DNA of 64,000 nt, from positions 7,317,501 through 7,381,500 of the forward strand of contig JAILWY010000014.1 of assembly GCA_022113835.1 (NCBI GenBank), written 5' to 3'. Positions 11,291 through 24,330 of this stretch are shown here, piece after piece. The position numbers and the translations under genes are program-made. The number at the start of each line of letters is the position of its first letter. Within the stretch, counting starts at the first letter, position 1. The notes below the pieces were generated by a model, which did not search any database, was not told where the DNA came from, and was given only the letters and a program-made list of their open reading frames with translations. This DNA is from Atopsyche davidsoni. Lineage: Eukaryota; Arthropoda; Insecta; Trichoptera; Hydrobiosidae.

Positions 11291-13500
11291 GTGTTTACAA
11301 TTTGAAAATCATGCAACACGTCATTAGCTTCATGGGAAAAGTAGCAATAAAATAAATATTATACATAAAAGCTTTTGCGAGCTGGAGTTTAAGGCAGTTG
11401 CTTCCAGCTTTTTAATTGACTATGGTGTCCAAACGGACACCAGAGGCAGTCCATTACCTGGCGAAATCGTGTCATTTAATTAATTTAATTGTCACTTTAT
11501 TTTTATATATCAAAAGTTTATTTTTTTACAGTATATTGAAAAAACTATAAATTACATTTATCTATTTTTATTATTTAATTAACGTCCATTTTCAGGGTAT
11601 AATAATATCTTGAAAATGTTGAAAAATTGGATAAAATGACGACTTTTCAAAACCAATGTTTGTTGAAGTTTTTTTTTTCTAATTTTTAAAATAATATATC
11701 GCACAGGGTTTATATTTAATCTTTTAATTCCAATTTAAAAAAAGACTTTTAAATGTTTAGGACTCTTGGAAAAGGGACATGACGAATCTCCAAATTCCTA
11801 CACTTCAATCAGAAAAACACGTATTTATCATATTAATAGTAAATTTATAAGAAATTAAAAAATATTCTGTTCGGAAAAAGGGATGAATCAAACTTTTTGC
11901 ATTTAAATTTCTTTGATTGGTGCAGTCGATTTTTTCACAAAACGGACTAGAAAATGATAAAAAAAACTCGATTATGGGACCTAGACCCTTAATAATATAC
12001 ATTCATGGATAATCAAAATTTATTATGAATCAACAGTTTACATTATTGGCTTTTACTATATCCAAAGCATACTTCAAAATCATATTTAATTTGCGTAAAA
12101 ATTAACGGAAAACCCGCACGTCAGGTATCATTTTATTAAACCGCAGTTGACGAGTTACCGTTTGTATATACTGCACAAATATACACAGCGTGAATTTCGA
12201 AGAAACGGCGAAGTACTGATTCAGAAATATGAACTGCTCGTCTTCGTCTTCGAGTGATTTGATTAAATTTATTTATGTGCGGTCAGACGGTACGCACCAA
12301 CACGTTATTCACGCTTCCTGTCTACAATTCGGCGATAGAGGAAAAGTTTGTAAATTTGCCGTACAAAATTGAAATGTCATTATTGAAACTATAAAAGTAT
12401 TCAATTTTAAGCTATTTACACCGGTAAAAAGAACATATACTAACAATACATTTTGGGGACAAACTTATGCTATTTTATTTCAATTAAATTTATCATTATT
12501 ATTAATGGACGAATTTCTAAATACGGAGGTAAGCGTTTTTAATTAAAATATTAAATGAACCTAATATAAAAAAAACTGTTTTTGATTAGTATAAGGATGC
12601 ATACATTGATGATGATCTATTTACGATATTTAATGCACGTTAAAATTATACTCATTCCGATGTTGATTTATGACGTAACATGTATAGGACCGTATGAGAT
12701 ACTCAAAAGACTCAAAAAGTAACATAAGAAATATAAAGAGTACATAAATTATTACATAGATTTCTTTCAAACTGTTTATTTATATATTGAATAGTATCCT
12801 GAAATCAAGAAGATATGATTTCTAAAAAGCTTATGGATTATAGAAAACTTTAGTGGTGCGGTAGATAACTGTGGAAAGTTAAAGCCTTAAAACTACGTCA
12901 ATGATATAATGAAAATGTGTCATGATAATGATGATAATAATTACATTACTAATTCAAGGAAGATTTATTTTCTTTATGACTTACACGTGATTGTTTATAA
13001 ATTCAAATAAATAAATAATATTAATTTATCGGTACAAACTTTTAAACACGATATGGAAACTAATTAAAAAGGAATTATATTGATTCATCGGTAAAAATAA
13101 TCGTTGCTTAATTTAAATAAAATGTTTGCGGTAATAAAATAATAGGTATATTATTTTACAAAAATCAATATACCTATCATAAAACTATTTTCTGAATCAC
13201 GATCATGGCATTCAAATATAAAAATGGTCGTTCATATATGTACTCGCACAATACAAACATACCTCTTGCTTTGAAATATTAATTTTAATATCAAACATTT
13301 TTTGTAAAGTATTTATATTTTGATTTAATAGAGTATTAAAATGAAGAAAATAAAAATATTCAAGAAAAAATGCTTAAAGCTTATTTGAAAACAATGTTTT
13401 TTTAAGCAGTTTTGCTAGAAATACCAAAAATTTCTAGATGTTATAAATAACGCCACTCATCATCACAGTGTTGCGGGAATGAAAAGAAGCAAAGTTTTAA
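11291..13500. other. AT-rich stretch, no gene seen
   Basis: Only short chance frames, many poly-A and poly-T runs. No repeats or convincing splice pairs. Confidence 0.55.
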
Positions 13501-13548
13501 CGAAAGACTGAAAAATATTTAAACCTTTTTTTTTCCTGCCGTGTACAG

Positions 13549-13683
13549 ATTACCACTAACGACATGACAGACTCGGTGGTCAAAAATGGGCCAGCCCGTC
13601 GGGGAAAGTCGTTAGCGCCCCAAGTCGGGTGACGACACGACCGACCTACAGGCAAGCACAGCATCGGCAAGCAGTTGCGCCAG
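13549..13683 (+). other. Candidate exon or exon relic with in-frame TGA
   Basis: A very good acceptor, a C/T tract ending GCCGTGTACAG at 13548, precedes a GC-rich 135 bp block ending in a good donor (CAG|GTCAGT at 13683/13684). The frame from the acceptor reads protein-like (TDSVVKNGPARRGKSLAPQVG) up to one TGA at about 13630-13632. It then continues in the same frame (RHDRPTGKHSIGKQLRQ) to the donor and on to a stop near 13732. The block length is divisible by three. It may be a last exon ending at the TGA, a decayed exon, or part of an old mobile element. The antisense strand is also open and Cys/Trp-rich, as expected opposite coding DNA. I do not recognise the peptide. Confidence 0.35.
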
Positions 13684-13763
13684 GTCAGTGCTGGTGACAT
13701 TGCTGCACGACATGAGCCGTCAACACCGCAATAAGGACACGAGATTAAGTATATCATATTCAC

Positions 13764-15510
13764 TCAAGTTTAATCATATCAATGTTTTCCCAAATCAACT
13801 GAAATCAAACATAAAAAAATTTAAATTTTTTTAATAAAAAAAAGTGATCATAATTGTTACCACAAAACGTAGCTTTGATTTTAACTTCATAAAATATACA
13901 TGCTTCAAATATTGAGAGAATCAAAAAAATTAGGAATTTTCTAAAGCATTTATAAAATATACATATTTCAGTATTCGTTATGCGATAAAACAAGGCTCTC
14001 CCTGTCAAAAGTTTTTATCAATATAGAAATTCGTTTATTTTTTAACACAAGTAAGAGAAAAAAAGTATTTTTTACTCAACAATATTGTTTTTGGTCTACG
14101 AAAATCAAACATTTTAAAACAACAAAAAAACTTGTCTTATGTTGTTTGGCATGTTTGGCAGGAGAAATATACATCCAGTTAATTTATGAAGATGAAACAA
14201 CTCTTATACAATATAATTTGTAGTAATTCTCTGCCCGTGTAAATTATTAAGTAATAAAAAAAAATAAAAACTATGTAACGTAAACCATTAAATAGTTTAT
14301 ATTAAAAATATACGATAAATAATAGTCAGTCTCGGCCATGGATGTTTTTTTTTTTTAACATTAGAGGTTAAAAAAAAATTAGCGCCGCGCTTCTTTTGTT
14401 GTTTCTTTAAAGCTCCGCCAAGAGTGAAATTCCAGATGGACATAGGGATTTATTTTATCAAAAGCCATATTTCTATGATTTTATGTCAATTTTAAATAAG
14501 CAGAGATATTTCAAGATGCTTGCATGATTTCTTTGAGTAAATTTATCATTAGATTTGGGACAGTGGACAACGTAAAGCCCGTATCATGTTTGCAGGCGAG
14601 TGTCGCGGTCACATTTTTCTGTCCATAACGATCGATCACAATGTTTTAAGCAACGTGTCAACTTTTTTTAAACATTTCAATGCTGATTTGTAATAATTTA
14701 TTATGCAGAATATCCTCCTCCATTTTTTTGTATCAATTTATAATTTTCAATACCTGAAATATGTCATAATTTATTCGTTTATATGACGAATAAAAAAGTA
14801 TTATTTTCATATTTTTTTAAAGCTTAAAATAAATCTAAAACTTTTAAGAGTGCTGTTTCTTATACTCACTTAAAAATCACAAATCAGAAAATATTTACTC
14901 CGATTATTGATTTTAGTGTATTATAATTTTATTTAATATTTTATCGTTGTTTTATTTTGATAAAAATAGTTGTTTAACTAGAATAATAATTATGTATATT
15001 TAAGTAATAAATGTACATCGATTGTATGTTACAAAGTTATAAGTATTAATTTTAGAATGTAGTGGCATAAATAACTCAAATAATCATAAAAACAAAAAAA
15101 TACAAATTTAACAGAAAGATTAAAAAATTTATAGTTGAATATAAAGAAAATATACTTGTTAACAATAATAACAAGTTGTAGTTCAACGCTTATAAATAAA
15201 TTGTAAGCAAAAAAAAACAGTCGTATTATTTTATCACGCATTAATTTTTGAGAAAATATTTAAAGTAATGAAACAGTCAGGAATGCAGCTGGAGGAGTTG
15301 ATGTATATATTTTTTAACCTCGTTTAAATTATAAGTGTTACAATAAAAGTTATAGTAAATTCTCGAAAAAAATATTTCACATCAAATTAAACCTTATCAT
15401 GCGAAGTAAGCTTGCTCATAATTTTAATGACATAAAAGGGTTCGGCGACTAAAATACTTTGTATATTTTTTTCAAGTTTTACTTTTTTATTCATACATTA
15501 GAATAAAATA
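13764..15510. other. AT-rich stretch, no gene seen
   Basis: Very AT-rich with frequent stops. Nothing recognised. Confidence 0.6.
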
Positions 15511-15519
15511 CGGCGTAGT

Positions 15520-15730
15520 GATCCTACGTACGCGCTTGCATGGCAGGCAAACATTTTCGTGCCGCTACGTTAAGGGGTCAATACATTACCCCGTCCCACC
15601 TTCCAGCCGCACGTGTGCGTGTTGCTTTATGCCCACGTGGTCACAGGATCACGCACGTGTCTCACGTGAAGTGAAAAGATGATAAGAGACGTCACAAAGC
15701 CGCACTCAGGTAGAATGACGTAGAAAGGAT
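15520..15730. promoter_or_regulatory. Regulatory island with four CACGTG E-boxes
   Basis: Within a GC-richer island there are four perfect CACGTG palindromes at 15610-15615, 15634-15639, 15654-15659 and 15663-15668, all inside 59 bp. They are followed by GACGTCAC (15688-15695) and TGACGTAG (about 15716-15723), both close to the cAMP-response element. CACGTG is bound by bHLH and bHLH-PAS dimers such as CLOCK/CYCLE, Myc/Max or USF. No frame is coding. A homotypic cluster this dense is unlikely by chance and reads as an enhancer or promoter-proximal element. Its target gene is unknown. Confidence 0.6.
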
Positions 15731-16149
15731 TGAACCATTACATATCGTGCATTTGTTCAATCCAAGATTTATCTCGAAGCTTAAGTGTTATCGAATATTC
15801 CATATATAACTATGATCCCTTTGGTAATCATAACTTCGTTATTAAGCTCGGTATTTCAATGTCATTTGATAATTTACGGTGATTATTAACTGAGTCGGTC
15901 ATTATGTAAACAGAATTTCAAAACCCCCCCGTTTACAAATACAAGACAATTACTTTAATTATAGTCAACGCCACTTAACAGAATCAAGAACAAAAATAAA
16001 CGAAGTATAAAACTGTTTATTTTTATACAAAAACATATTGAATATATTAAGCATCAATAATTTTCAACTTTTTTGGGTTAAAGGACAAATTCCACAATAA
16101 ATTTAATAATCAATATATAAATTTGTTTTTATTTTCTAATCTAGTATTT

Positions 16150-16260
16150 TTGAACAATTTCTGGCCCTGGCTGCTTCGGGTCCCTTGGGCGGGTCCCCCT
16201 CGTCTGAGTCGAGAGATGTTTGACACTTGAGTATGGGTTATGTTGGGTTAGGTAAGATAG
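16150..16260. other. GC-rich segment followed by GGTTA/TTAGG-like tract
   Basis: A 50 bp GC-rich stretch (core CGGGTCCCTTGGGCGGGTCC) is followed by GGGTTATGTTGGGTTAGGTAAG, which loosely resembles the insect TTAGG telomere repeat. On the minus strand the GC-rich part runs into an A-rich tract, a layout seen at retroposon 3' ends. Short open frames in two plus-strand phases give no recognisable peptide. Probably a decayed retroelement end. Confidence 0.25.
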
Positions 16261-16269
16261 TGTTATTTA

Positions 16270-19200
16270 ACGTTATGTTATTTTTCGATCATATGTAGTT
16301 TGAAAGATAAATATTATCGAATCGGCTCCGTGTTAGAGTATATTGAATGTCTAACAATGTTATCTCGAGGAATCGACAGATATTGTCACATGAAGAAAAC
16401 TTGTGAAAGGTAAATATTTTATTCACTTAGCGGTATATCAAATTTAACATAAATAGAAAGTAAACGTAGAATCAAATCTCTGATTATTTACATAGAAAAT
16501 AGAAATTTATATTTCATCATTTACCTTACCGTCGTAAAATTTTAATAATATTTAAATTTTGAATCACAACATATTGAATTAACAGTGAATCAACCAAATA
16601 ATAAAAAGAAAGGTAACTTTTCAAGTTGGTTCCTATAATTTTTAAGTAATTTGGGTCTGTAAGTAGGACATTTTTTTTTTTGGAGTTAAATATACTTGTC
16701 ATGTTAAACAATGGTGTGCCATATCACACGTTGTTCATGCACAATGGTTGAGTATACAAGTATGCGTTTATTCTATAAGAATAAATGTCGGACAAAGCCA
16801 GTAAAAGATATCGATGAAATCTGAAACATTTAATACTTAGAAATTATTATTATTATTCACATACATTAATTTCACTCGTATCCCGAGTAAGTTCAGTACG
16901 ATATCGTACATTAAAAAAATGTAAGATTAGAATTAATATGAAAAAATACACAACACCACTTATAATTTTAAACGCGTAAAAAGAAATATTAAATAGCACT
17001 GCCTCTCAAAGCAAATATTTATATGATATACACACCGTTAACGTAATTATTTACTGTCTACAAAAGTTAATTACCCCAAGTTCACGGGTCTAGAATTTAT
17101 TTAAAGAGAATCAAAACAAATTAACGCTGTGAGTTTATAAAAACCTAATCTATTTCTAATTCTGTCATGTCTGGCAACGTCACATTTTAATCTTAATATC
17201 TCTCCGTGGTTAATCTTCAGGGGATTTATAGTTCAGCTGAACGGTCCCAGCGGGTATCAATTAAACGGATCCACCATTATATTGTTTCTGACTAGACCCT
17301 CAGACGTCAAAAAACTGACAATGATAAATCTAAGTAATTAAGCACGATCTAATATCTTTCACGATAGTAATGAAGAAAATCAATCATTCTTTTTCTAAAT
17401 ATTCCAAGTATACTAGCACAAATACCATAGATTTTCCATGGGACCTCACGAGAACAGCCACAACACAGCACAGTTCATCACTAATGGAAATCACATTGAT
17501 TTTGGTCCATCGTCGTATCAATATATCTAGACAATAATCTAAACCTAGACGCTGCGAGAAGAAAGCGTGAATCTTTTACAAATTTTACATTTTTTTATTA
17601 TTTTGGGAGTGACATAATTTATAAAGCAGAGTGCAAAATCCACCAATCTATCAGCTTACATTCCATGTAATTTTTTTGATAAAATGATAAATGAAAACAT
17701 TTATCTTGGATTTACAGATGTTTGATATCGTTCTATATTTTTTATCTTCAAAATAAATTAGGTTTTTTGGTATGAATCACAAAACATGACATACTTTCAT
17801 TGAAAAAATACGAGTAAACATACATCTATTAAAATTATCCTGCACTGTCACTAATGTCAATTAACATTATTGACAACACTGTAATAAATATCAAATTTAT
17901 AGATCATCTCTATATTGAAATTACTCTCAGAAAAAAAACTGTTTTTCTAAAAATAACCCATTACCATGATTTTTCTCGTGTAATTTTGCACACAATTTTT
18001 AATAAATGTTTATATAGTAAAATGTATGAAATTAGGACCCATTGTAAAATGGGCTATTATGTGACACAGAGCAAAATAAATAGCAAAAATGCAACCCTAT
18101 TTATGACTCGCTTGTGTTTTTTAAAGCCAAAATTTAAATTCCAAACACGAGCCAACTTAACCTAGATTCATCTGCCGGCCATTTTAACCAGAAAATTGCA
18201 GAGCTGCTAACAAAGCTGCTTTGTGTTTTTTTTTTGTTCATCCGTATTGCAATTAGAACGAACGAAGTGTGAAATGTTCTGGAGCATCACTCGCTATGCA
18301 GAAAGTAGGTCATACATCTCATCTGATCCTGTCTGATGAGAAAATTATATGTTGTCTTAGAACCGCGACAAGATTTAATGCATTATCCAATTTATTTGAG
18401 ATTAAAACAAGGTCGCAGGAGTATTATGCTACTTGCTATGCATAATGACCTGATTCGCACACTTTAGCCTGATTTCAACAATAAGGAACTCTACTAATAA
18501 AAAAATCAACCCAGCACTAAAACAACAAACAATTTTTGTAATTAAATCAGTCTTAAGATCACTACCATACTTAACTACTGATTAATCACAGCATAGGATA
18601 AGTCATGTAGAAACCGTATGTAAAATCTCAAAAATCGAAGTACTGGCTATTATAAATAGTATGTATTATTAGTAATGGGCTAATTTTTTATATATTATGA
18701 AATTATTTCACTATGGAAATGTTCAACTTATAGACACAATTTTATAAAATCCAAAATTTGAAAGTACGATTATTTTATTTTATTATAAAATACTAAATAG
18801 TAATTACGAGTTTGTGTGGGAAATTTTCTATGAAAATTTTTTGAGTTCTATGTATTTCGATAAAAGATACTATTAAATTTTATAGAAATACGTATTGACG
18901 TGCTGCTTATGGCAAAATTAGTCATATTTATTTAATTTTGTATATAAATTAGTATACTTCAACAGTATCTCATTTCAAATATTGTAAACAAAACCACGAA
19001 CTGCTCAGAATTAAAAGAACCCATAAAGCTTTTAAGATTTTAATCGTTTTAATCTGTTAAGCTAAATTGTTAAGCAATCGAATTTGAAAGTCAATGATAT
19101 GAAATGAATGCGGGTACATAATTTCAACTCGTATTTATTCAAAATATGCATGAAATGTTAATAAACAAGCGATGTGGGAAGTGAAGGAACGTTTTGATTG

Positions 19201-20640
19201 CCAATTCGGTACTTCGGCAAGGTAGTTGAATCGAAAATAATTTATCGCACATTTTTTTAGCTGATAGATTCTATTGACAAATAGTTGAGATAATAACGAA
19301 TAACAAACAGTGAGTTACACCATGGATTAAAGTTATTTCTTATCAAGGTTTTTTTTAATTTTTTTAGTTGCAGTAATATTTTGCAGTACAGGATGATTGC
19401 TATTATATTTATTTTAAATCTTTTGAATACTTATTTCATATTTTTATTTAAAAATTTATCAAACATTATTAGTATATTGGAAAATATCCACAGACGTCTG
19501 TCCTTGAACGCAATATTATTTAGAATCTATACGATCCTACGCACATTCTTACTAAACGTAATATATTATCAGTATGTTGCGTGAATTCCATCGAATATTT
19601 AATTAATACAAAATGTATTTATTAAAATGGTAAAAAAAGCGTTAAGTTAACCTATTTTGTATTTAACCAGCCACCATACATGTTTGCTAGTAAAAACTAC
19701 ATATCGTATAATTTATGTGCAAATCAAAAATATTTGTTATTTAAATAAATATCAAAATATGAAAGCGGACTCTTATTTGACAGTACACACTGTCGTGAAA
19801 TCAAATATTTATTCAATAATCCAATCTATAATTTATCTGTAAATATAACTTTCGAAAAACTTCTTAAGCTGGTACCGCAATATTGATGAGATCGTCACGA
19901 AGTTTAGCCAATATTATATTACTGTACAGAATTTGCTTAAAGAGACCAAACAACATGACTGTAACGAATATATCAGTTATCTTAATGACGTAATTTGACT
20001 TTATTACTGTCTATAAAATAATCCACACACAACTAATAGAATCTGTGTATCGCAAGTAAATAAGACACGAATAAATGAGTACATATTTAGTTTAGAAGAG
20101 ATATTAGATCGATCTGATAGTGATTGAAGTTGCTACATTAATGCTAACAAGCTATTTGTTCAAGATAAGCAGCGCTAGTCAATTTATATGGTTTAACTTC
20201 AGAAACTAAAATGTAGTATAACAATTCAATAAAGTTAGACAGTGAAACTCTTGTTTTTTTACGTGCACCTTAAATATGTTTCACAAAAATATATTAGCGC
20301 GTGTTTTATGAAGATGTAATTAATATTCAATATTCGCCAAAAAATATAACAAAGAAACATTTTCAATCGCAACACACTATATACGACGAATATACACAAA
20401 AAAAAATTATATGTTTCATTTGTGTAATTTTTTTTTACACATTCGCTGCTATAAATTAAATATTAAAATAGAACAGGGGTTGTTTTAATCAATTTTCTAA
20501 TGTAATCACTGTTGACCTTAATTTTTTGTATACACTTAAAAAAACCCTGTCACATAAAGTTATCGTTTTACCCAGCCGAGTTTATCGCAATTATAATCTA
20601 GTTGTATGAAAGCCCTTCAACTCAGACGTTTTTATCAAAA
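16270..20640. other. AT-rich stretch, no gene seen
   Basis: No island or convincing exon. The plus-strand frame around 17854-18165 opens with a non-ATG codon and has the length expected by chance. Confidence 0.55.
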
Positions 20641-20687
20641 ATGCTTTCGTTTCTTTCGAAACAAATTAATGTTTTTTTTATTCCCAG

Positions 20688-20756
20688 GACGTCAACGGCC
20701 TTCGTGAGTCACTGGCAGACCTCCCAAATACTTGTCTAGTATTTACATTTGAATAA
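20688..20756 (+). other. Candidate microexon or short terminal exon
   Basis: A long T tract ending TTCCCAG at 20687 is a strong acceptor. Sixteen bases later GTGAGT (20704-20709) is a consensus donor, so the piece could be a 16-base microexon. If the donor is unused, the frame from the acceptor reads DVNGLRESLADLPNTCLVFT and two more codons to a TAA at 20754-20756. Either use implies a plus-strand transcript. No partner exon is proven; the candidate exon at 13549-13683 is on the same strand. Confidence 0.3.
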
Positions 20757-20759
20757 CTT

Positions 20760-20895
20760 ACACCATTATCACTGTGCCGTGCTGCTGTTCACCTCCCGTG
20801 CCTAGTACTGTGCTATCTTGTGGCTACCTCCCATAAAGCGTCTGGGTCTCTCTGACGTCACGTCTGACCCGACTGGCTATGCGTCTAGTACGAAC
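20760..20895. promoter_or_regulatory. GC-richer block with TGACGTCA site
   Basis: A perfect cAMP-response element (TGACGTCA, 20853-20860) sits in a GC-richer block directly after the candidate short exon. CREB/ATF-family bZIP dimers bind this palindrome. No TATA box is obvious. Confidence 0.35.
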
Positions 20896-22590
20896 ATTAG
20901 TATTACCATTAAGTTATTAGTCACTTGTGTCATCTTCTATTTTCTTAAGTGGCGTGTCTTCAAAGTGATAAAGACAGCTTATTAAAGTAAAACGATTCAA
21001 GTAAACAGTTGATGTATCAGCAATTTATCTATAATTGCAGACAGTCATGACTGCTTAAAAACGTTATCCTGCAACCTTTAAATAACAAGACTTCTTAACA
21101 TTTCAGTTTTACTTTATTCAAGAGGAGTTTTTACATTTAAAAAAAATATTTTCTAAATACAACTAACTCTTCAAAATCTTTTGTAAGAATTTTTTTTGAT
21201 GGCTAGGTGGAAAGACTGACGATCCCAGTCTTAAAGTTTGCTACATCTATACTCGCCATGTCCCAATCTGACGTAATTCGGGCATATTCTGTTCAGGATG
21301 ATTCACACCGACAGTGCACATGTTACTTTTTACTTATACTAACATAAAACAGTTAAATTTTTAACCTTGAAGGCTGTATAACTTTTTTCCACAATAAGTC
21401 TAACTATTTATGCTGATTTTCTAAGAAAAGAGGTAAATTATATTCCCATTAAAATTACAAGTGTGTCGTGATGAATTTACTTTGCGGATTTGCGTGTCCA
21501 CGTTGAAGTATGGAGGATAATTCGCACAGAGGACTAATGCGTGTTCCAGTGTCAAAGAGTTACCAGGAATTGAAAGAAGAATGATAAAACCATGTATCGG
21601 TCGTAATAGCTACAAATACTACACATAATTATTCGTGGGCGAGGTGGATATTATTTAGATAATTATTTAAACCTTGAGTTAAAAGACCACACGAGTTATA
21701 ATAAAATCAGTACATATAATACAAAAATAATTTTCGGTAAAAAGTAAGCTTTAATTTAAAGATTTACAAACAAAAATGTAAGATTAAAACCTTTTTCAAA
21801 TGACCACCAATTATTATAATAAATATGGTTTTCAAACAAAAAGATCACTTTTCAGTTACAGGCTTATTTTTTTAAATTGAAATGAGTCCGACAAAGAGTT
21901 AACATAAAACTTCTTATAGCGAATTCATTTCAATGTCAGACTTGCTAGTTGCAAAATTTTAAATTCTAATTTTTTCGTTTAATTTTGATCGCGTGTGGAA
22001 TGTAGACCACTGAGGCTTGATGATGTCATACTGATTATCTTATTACAATATTTATGTAAGTTGTTTTTTTGCATATACGATTAGTGAAATTGCTAAATTG
22101 AGAATTCGCTATAAAAGTTTTAAAAAAGTTGAATCGTTTTTGTCTCAAAATCACGTTTACCTCTTATCAAATTTTTACGTTTTATTAAAGCTGTTTTATA
22201 ATAAAGATATCAAACATTTATTACTGTGTGCTATAGTGGTATATAGTGTAATATTTTTAAAACTATTGCGAAATCAACCACAAAAGGCATGTGTCAATGG
22301 CTCATTGTATTAAGGGTGTACTGCATATGACGCAAATTTTGACTTTGCAGCAGTTTTTATCAGCTGCAAGGCGCGATGTCAAATAAATCTACAGCAAGGT
22401 CAATCAGTAGATAACCAGCGAAAGCCAGATGTCTGCTACTTACGTAAAATGTATATATCTTATTAAATGTAGAAAGATACATAAAAATTATAATGCACAG
22501 GATAATGTTTTGACATTTATGATTAAAACGCAAACACAGAGATCGGAATATCATATTTCACAATACCCATGTGGAATTCAAAAATTACAC
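20896..22590. other. AT-rich stretch, no gene seen
   Basis: Only short chance frames. A slightly GC-richer patch at 21470-21600 has no convincing reading frame. Confidence 0.5.
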
Positions 22591-22596
22591 GTGTTA

Positions 22597-22917
22597 ATGT
22601 TTTTTTCTCGCTTTTCTGCACCGACAATGAAGAAGGTCGTGAAGTCTAAATACGACCTTGATGCTCTAGCGATTGTGTTCCAGCTACAGAGCATAATTCA
22701 GAAAGATGATCCGATCCAATCACTTGTCTGATTTCATCGGCTCAATTTATCTGGGACGTCTCAAGAGCCCAGAGCCGAGACACCATCTCGCTACTCGGAA
22801 AACTCCGACAGCAAAGCAACAACTTATGCGAAACTCAACCGCTTTACTGAATTTTACAGGAAATTGTGGAGACTAAATATTTTTATATATTATTTATTTA
22901 ATGTTTTTTTGTAATTG
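22597..22917 (+). pseudogene. Possible coding relic interrupted by one TGA
   Basis: A plus-strand frame reads MKKVVKSKYDLDALAIVFQL from about 22627 to a TGA at 22729-22731. It continues in the same frame for about 60 more codons (starting FHRLNLSGTSQEPRAETPSR) to a TAA near 22915. Composition up to about 22850 is GC-richer than its surroundings. The antisense strand is partly open too. It may be a decayed gene or element fragment, or chance. I recognise no family. Confidence 0.25.
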
Positions 22918-24305
22918 TAGCACAATATATCGTTTATCGTAACCATATATTATATATATATATTGATTTGAATATACATCGCTGAGATGATTCTTGGATT
23001 CCAGTATTTATATATAAAAACTACTTTGTTTCTTTGGTTCTTAACTCTGCGTTTATCCTAATTGAAAACCTCGTGTCTCGTGTGATTTACAAACGCACGT
23101 TGATACTTATATTTAACACGCACGCATATATAATAATCTCCACAAATTACCCAAGTATGTTGCTGCACACGTTAGTGAATCGCTTTATTTTACATATTCT
23201 ACAAATAAGTCTTATATGACATGAGATTTCAGGTACCAATAATTATTAGAAGAGGTCAGCTATTTCTGTTAATTTGACAATTCGGTTTTACGCATTTGAG
23301 TTTTCTATTGGTGGCAGACATAAGTCACTTTGATAGGCGATCGTTTCGCTACATTCTTGTCACTTCGAGCCGTGGTCAATTAAAGAGGCGCCGTCAGCGT
23401 CACGCGGTGTACACTGATGGATTTGCAAAGATTTTTCAAGCTCGCTTAAATATTATAATTACCATATATTAAGTTATAAATTCGACAATGACCACTGAGA
23501 CGAAATAAAAAACACAAGAAAAAAAACTTGAAATTCAAAATTTTACATACTTCAAAGTTTTTTCAAACTATAATTAATCGTACGTTTCTCGGAGTCACCT
23601 TTAAGTAACTTTACTAACATAAAATTGTGATTACGGTAAATATACGGGTTAATTTTTTTTTTCGCGTAGTTACCGTATAATCGCATGAAGTTATATGTTA
23701 ATCAAAATATACGGCAAAAGCAGCTCAAATACGGCAAAACGGAATAACGGATAATGTCAAACATTATATAGACTCGGACCAAACATATTATTGATATGCT
23801 TATTAAGTTATAAAAAATTCATAAATAAAACGAGGAAAACAAAGAATATTTACAAAGATATGACATGATTTAATGACTAATGAACAATGGCTATAACATC
23901 GTAAAAAAATAATAGTTATTTTTTTTTTACTTACATGGTATTTTACTATAATTATAGTTTGTTTCGTATAATTTTGACCGAGGGTTTTTTTTATTCCGCT
24001 CACTATGCAGCGGGGAGGAGACCTGCAGGGCTAAGAGTCAGCAAATTCCCTAACGTCCAATAAAAATGGTTCAATACGTACCGCAGTACTTTCCTTGCTA
24101 GTAAAATTTGTCGATTGTGATAAGTATACAAATTTTCGTCAAAAGATAATAGTGTTCAAATTCAAAGATATTTATCAAAAAATAATAAAGTTCAAGACCT
24201 GTCGGGTTGTACTACTTTAAGTATAAATATAGCATGTTAAAATACTAATGAACAAAGTGATATATTAATAACTGACAACCATAAAATAGAAAAACAACAA
24301 ACGTA
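22918..24305. other. AT-rich stretch with ACGG-rich patch
   Basis: No gene. Around 23630-23755 the pentamer TACGG recurs in both orientations, including two copies of ATACGGCAAAA at 23709-23719 and 23729-23739. Confidence 0.5.
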
Positions 24306-24330
24306 TAATGAGCGCTAGAGTAGAAATTTA

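Noticed and set aside
16200..16260. Interstitial telomere array
   Set aside because: The GGTTA/TTAGG similarity covers only a few imperfect units. It is too short to call telomeric.
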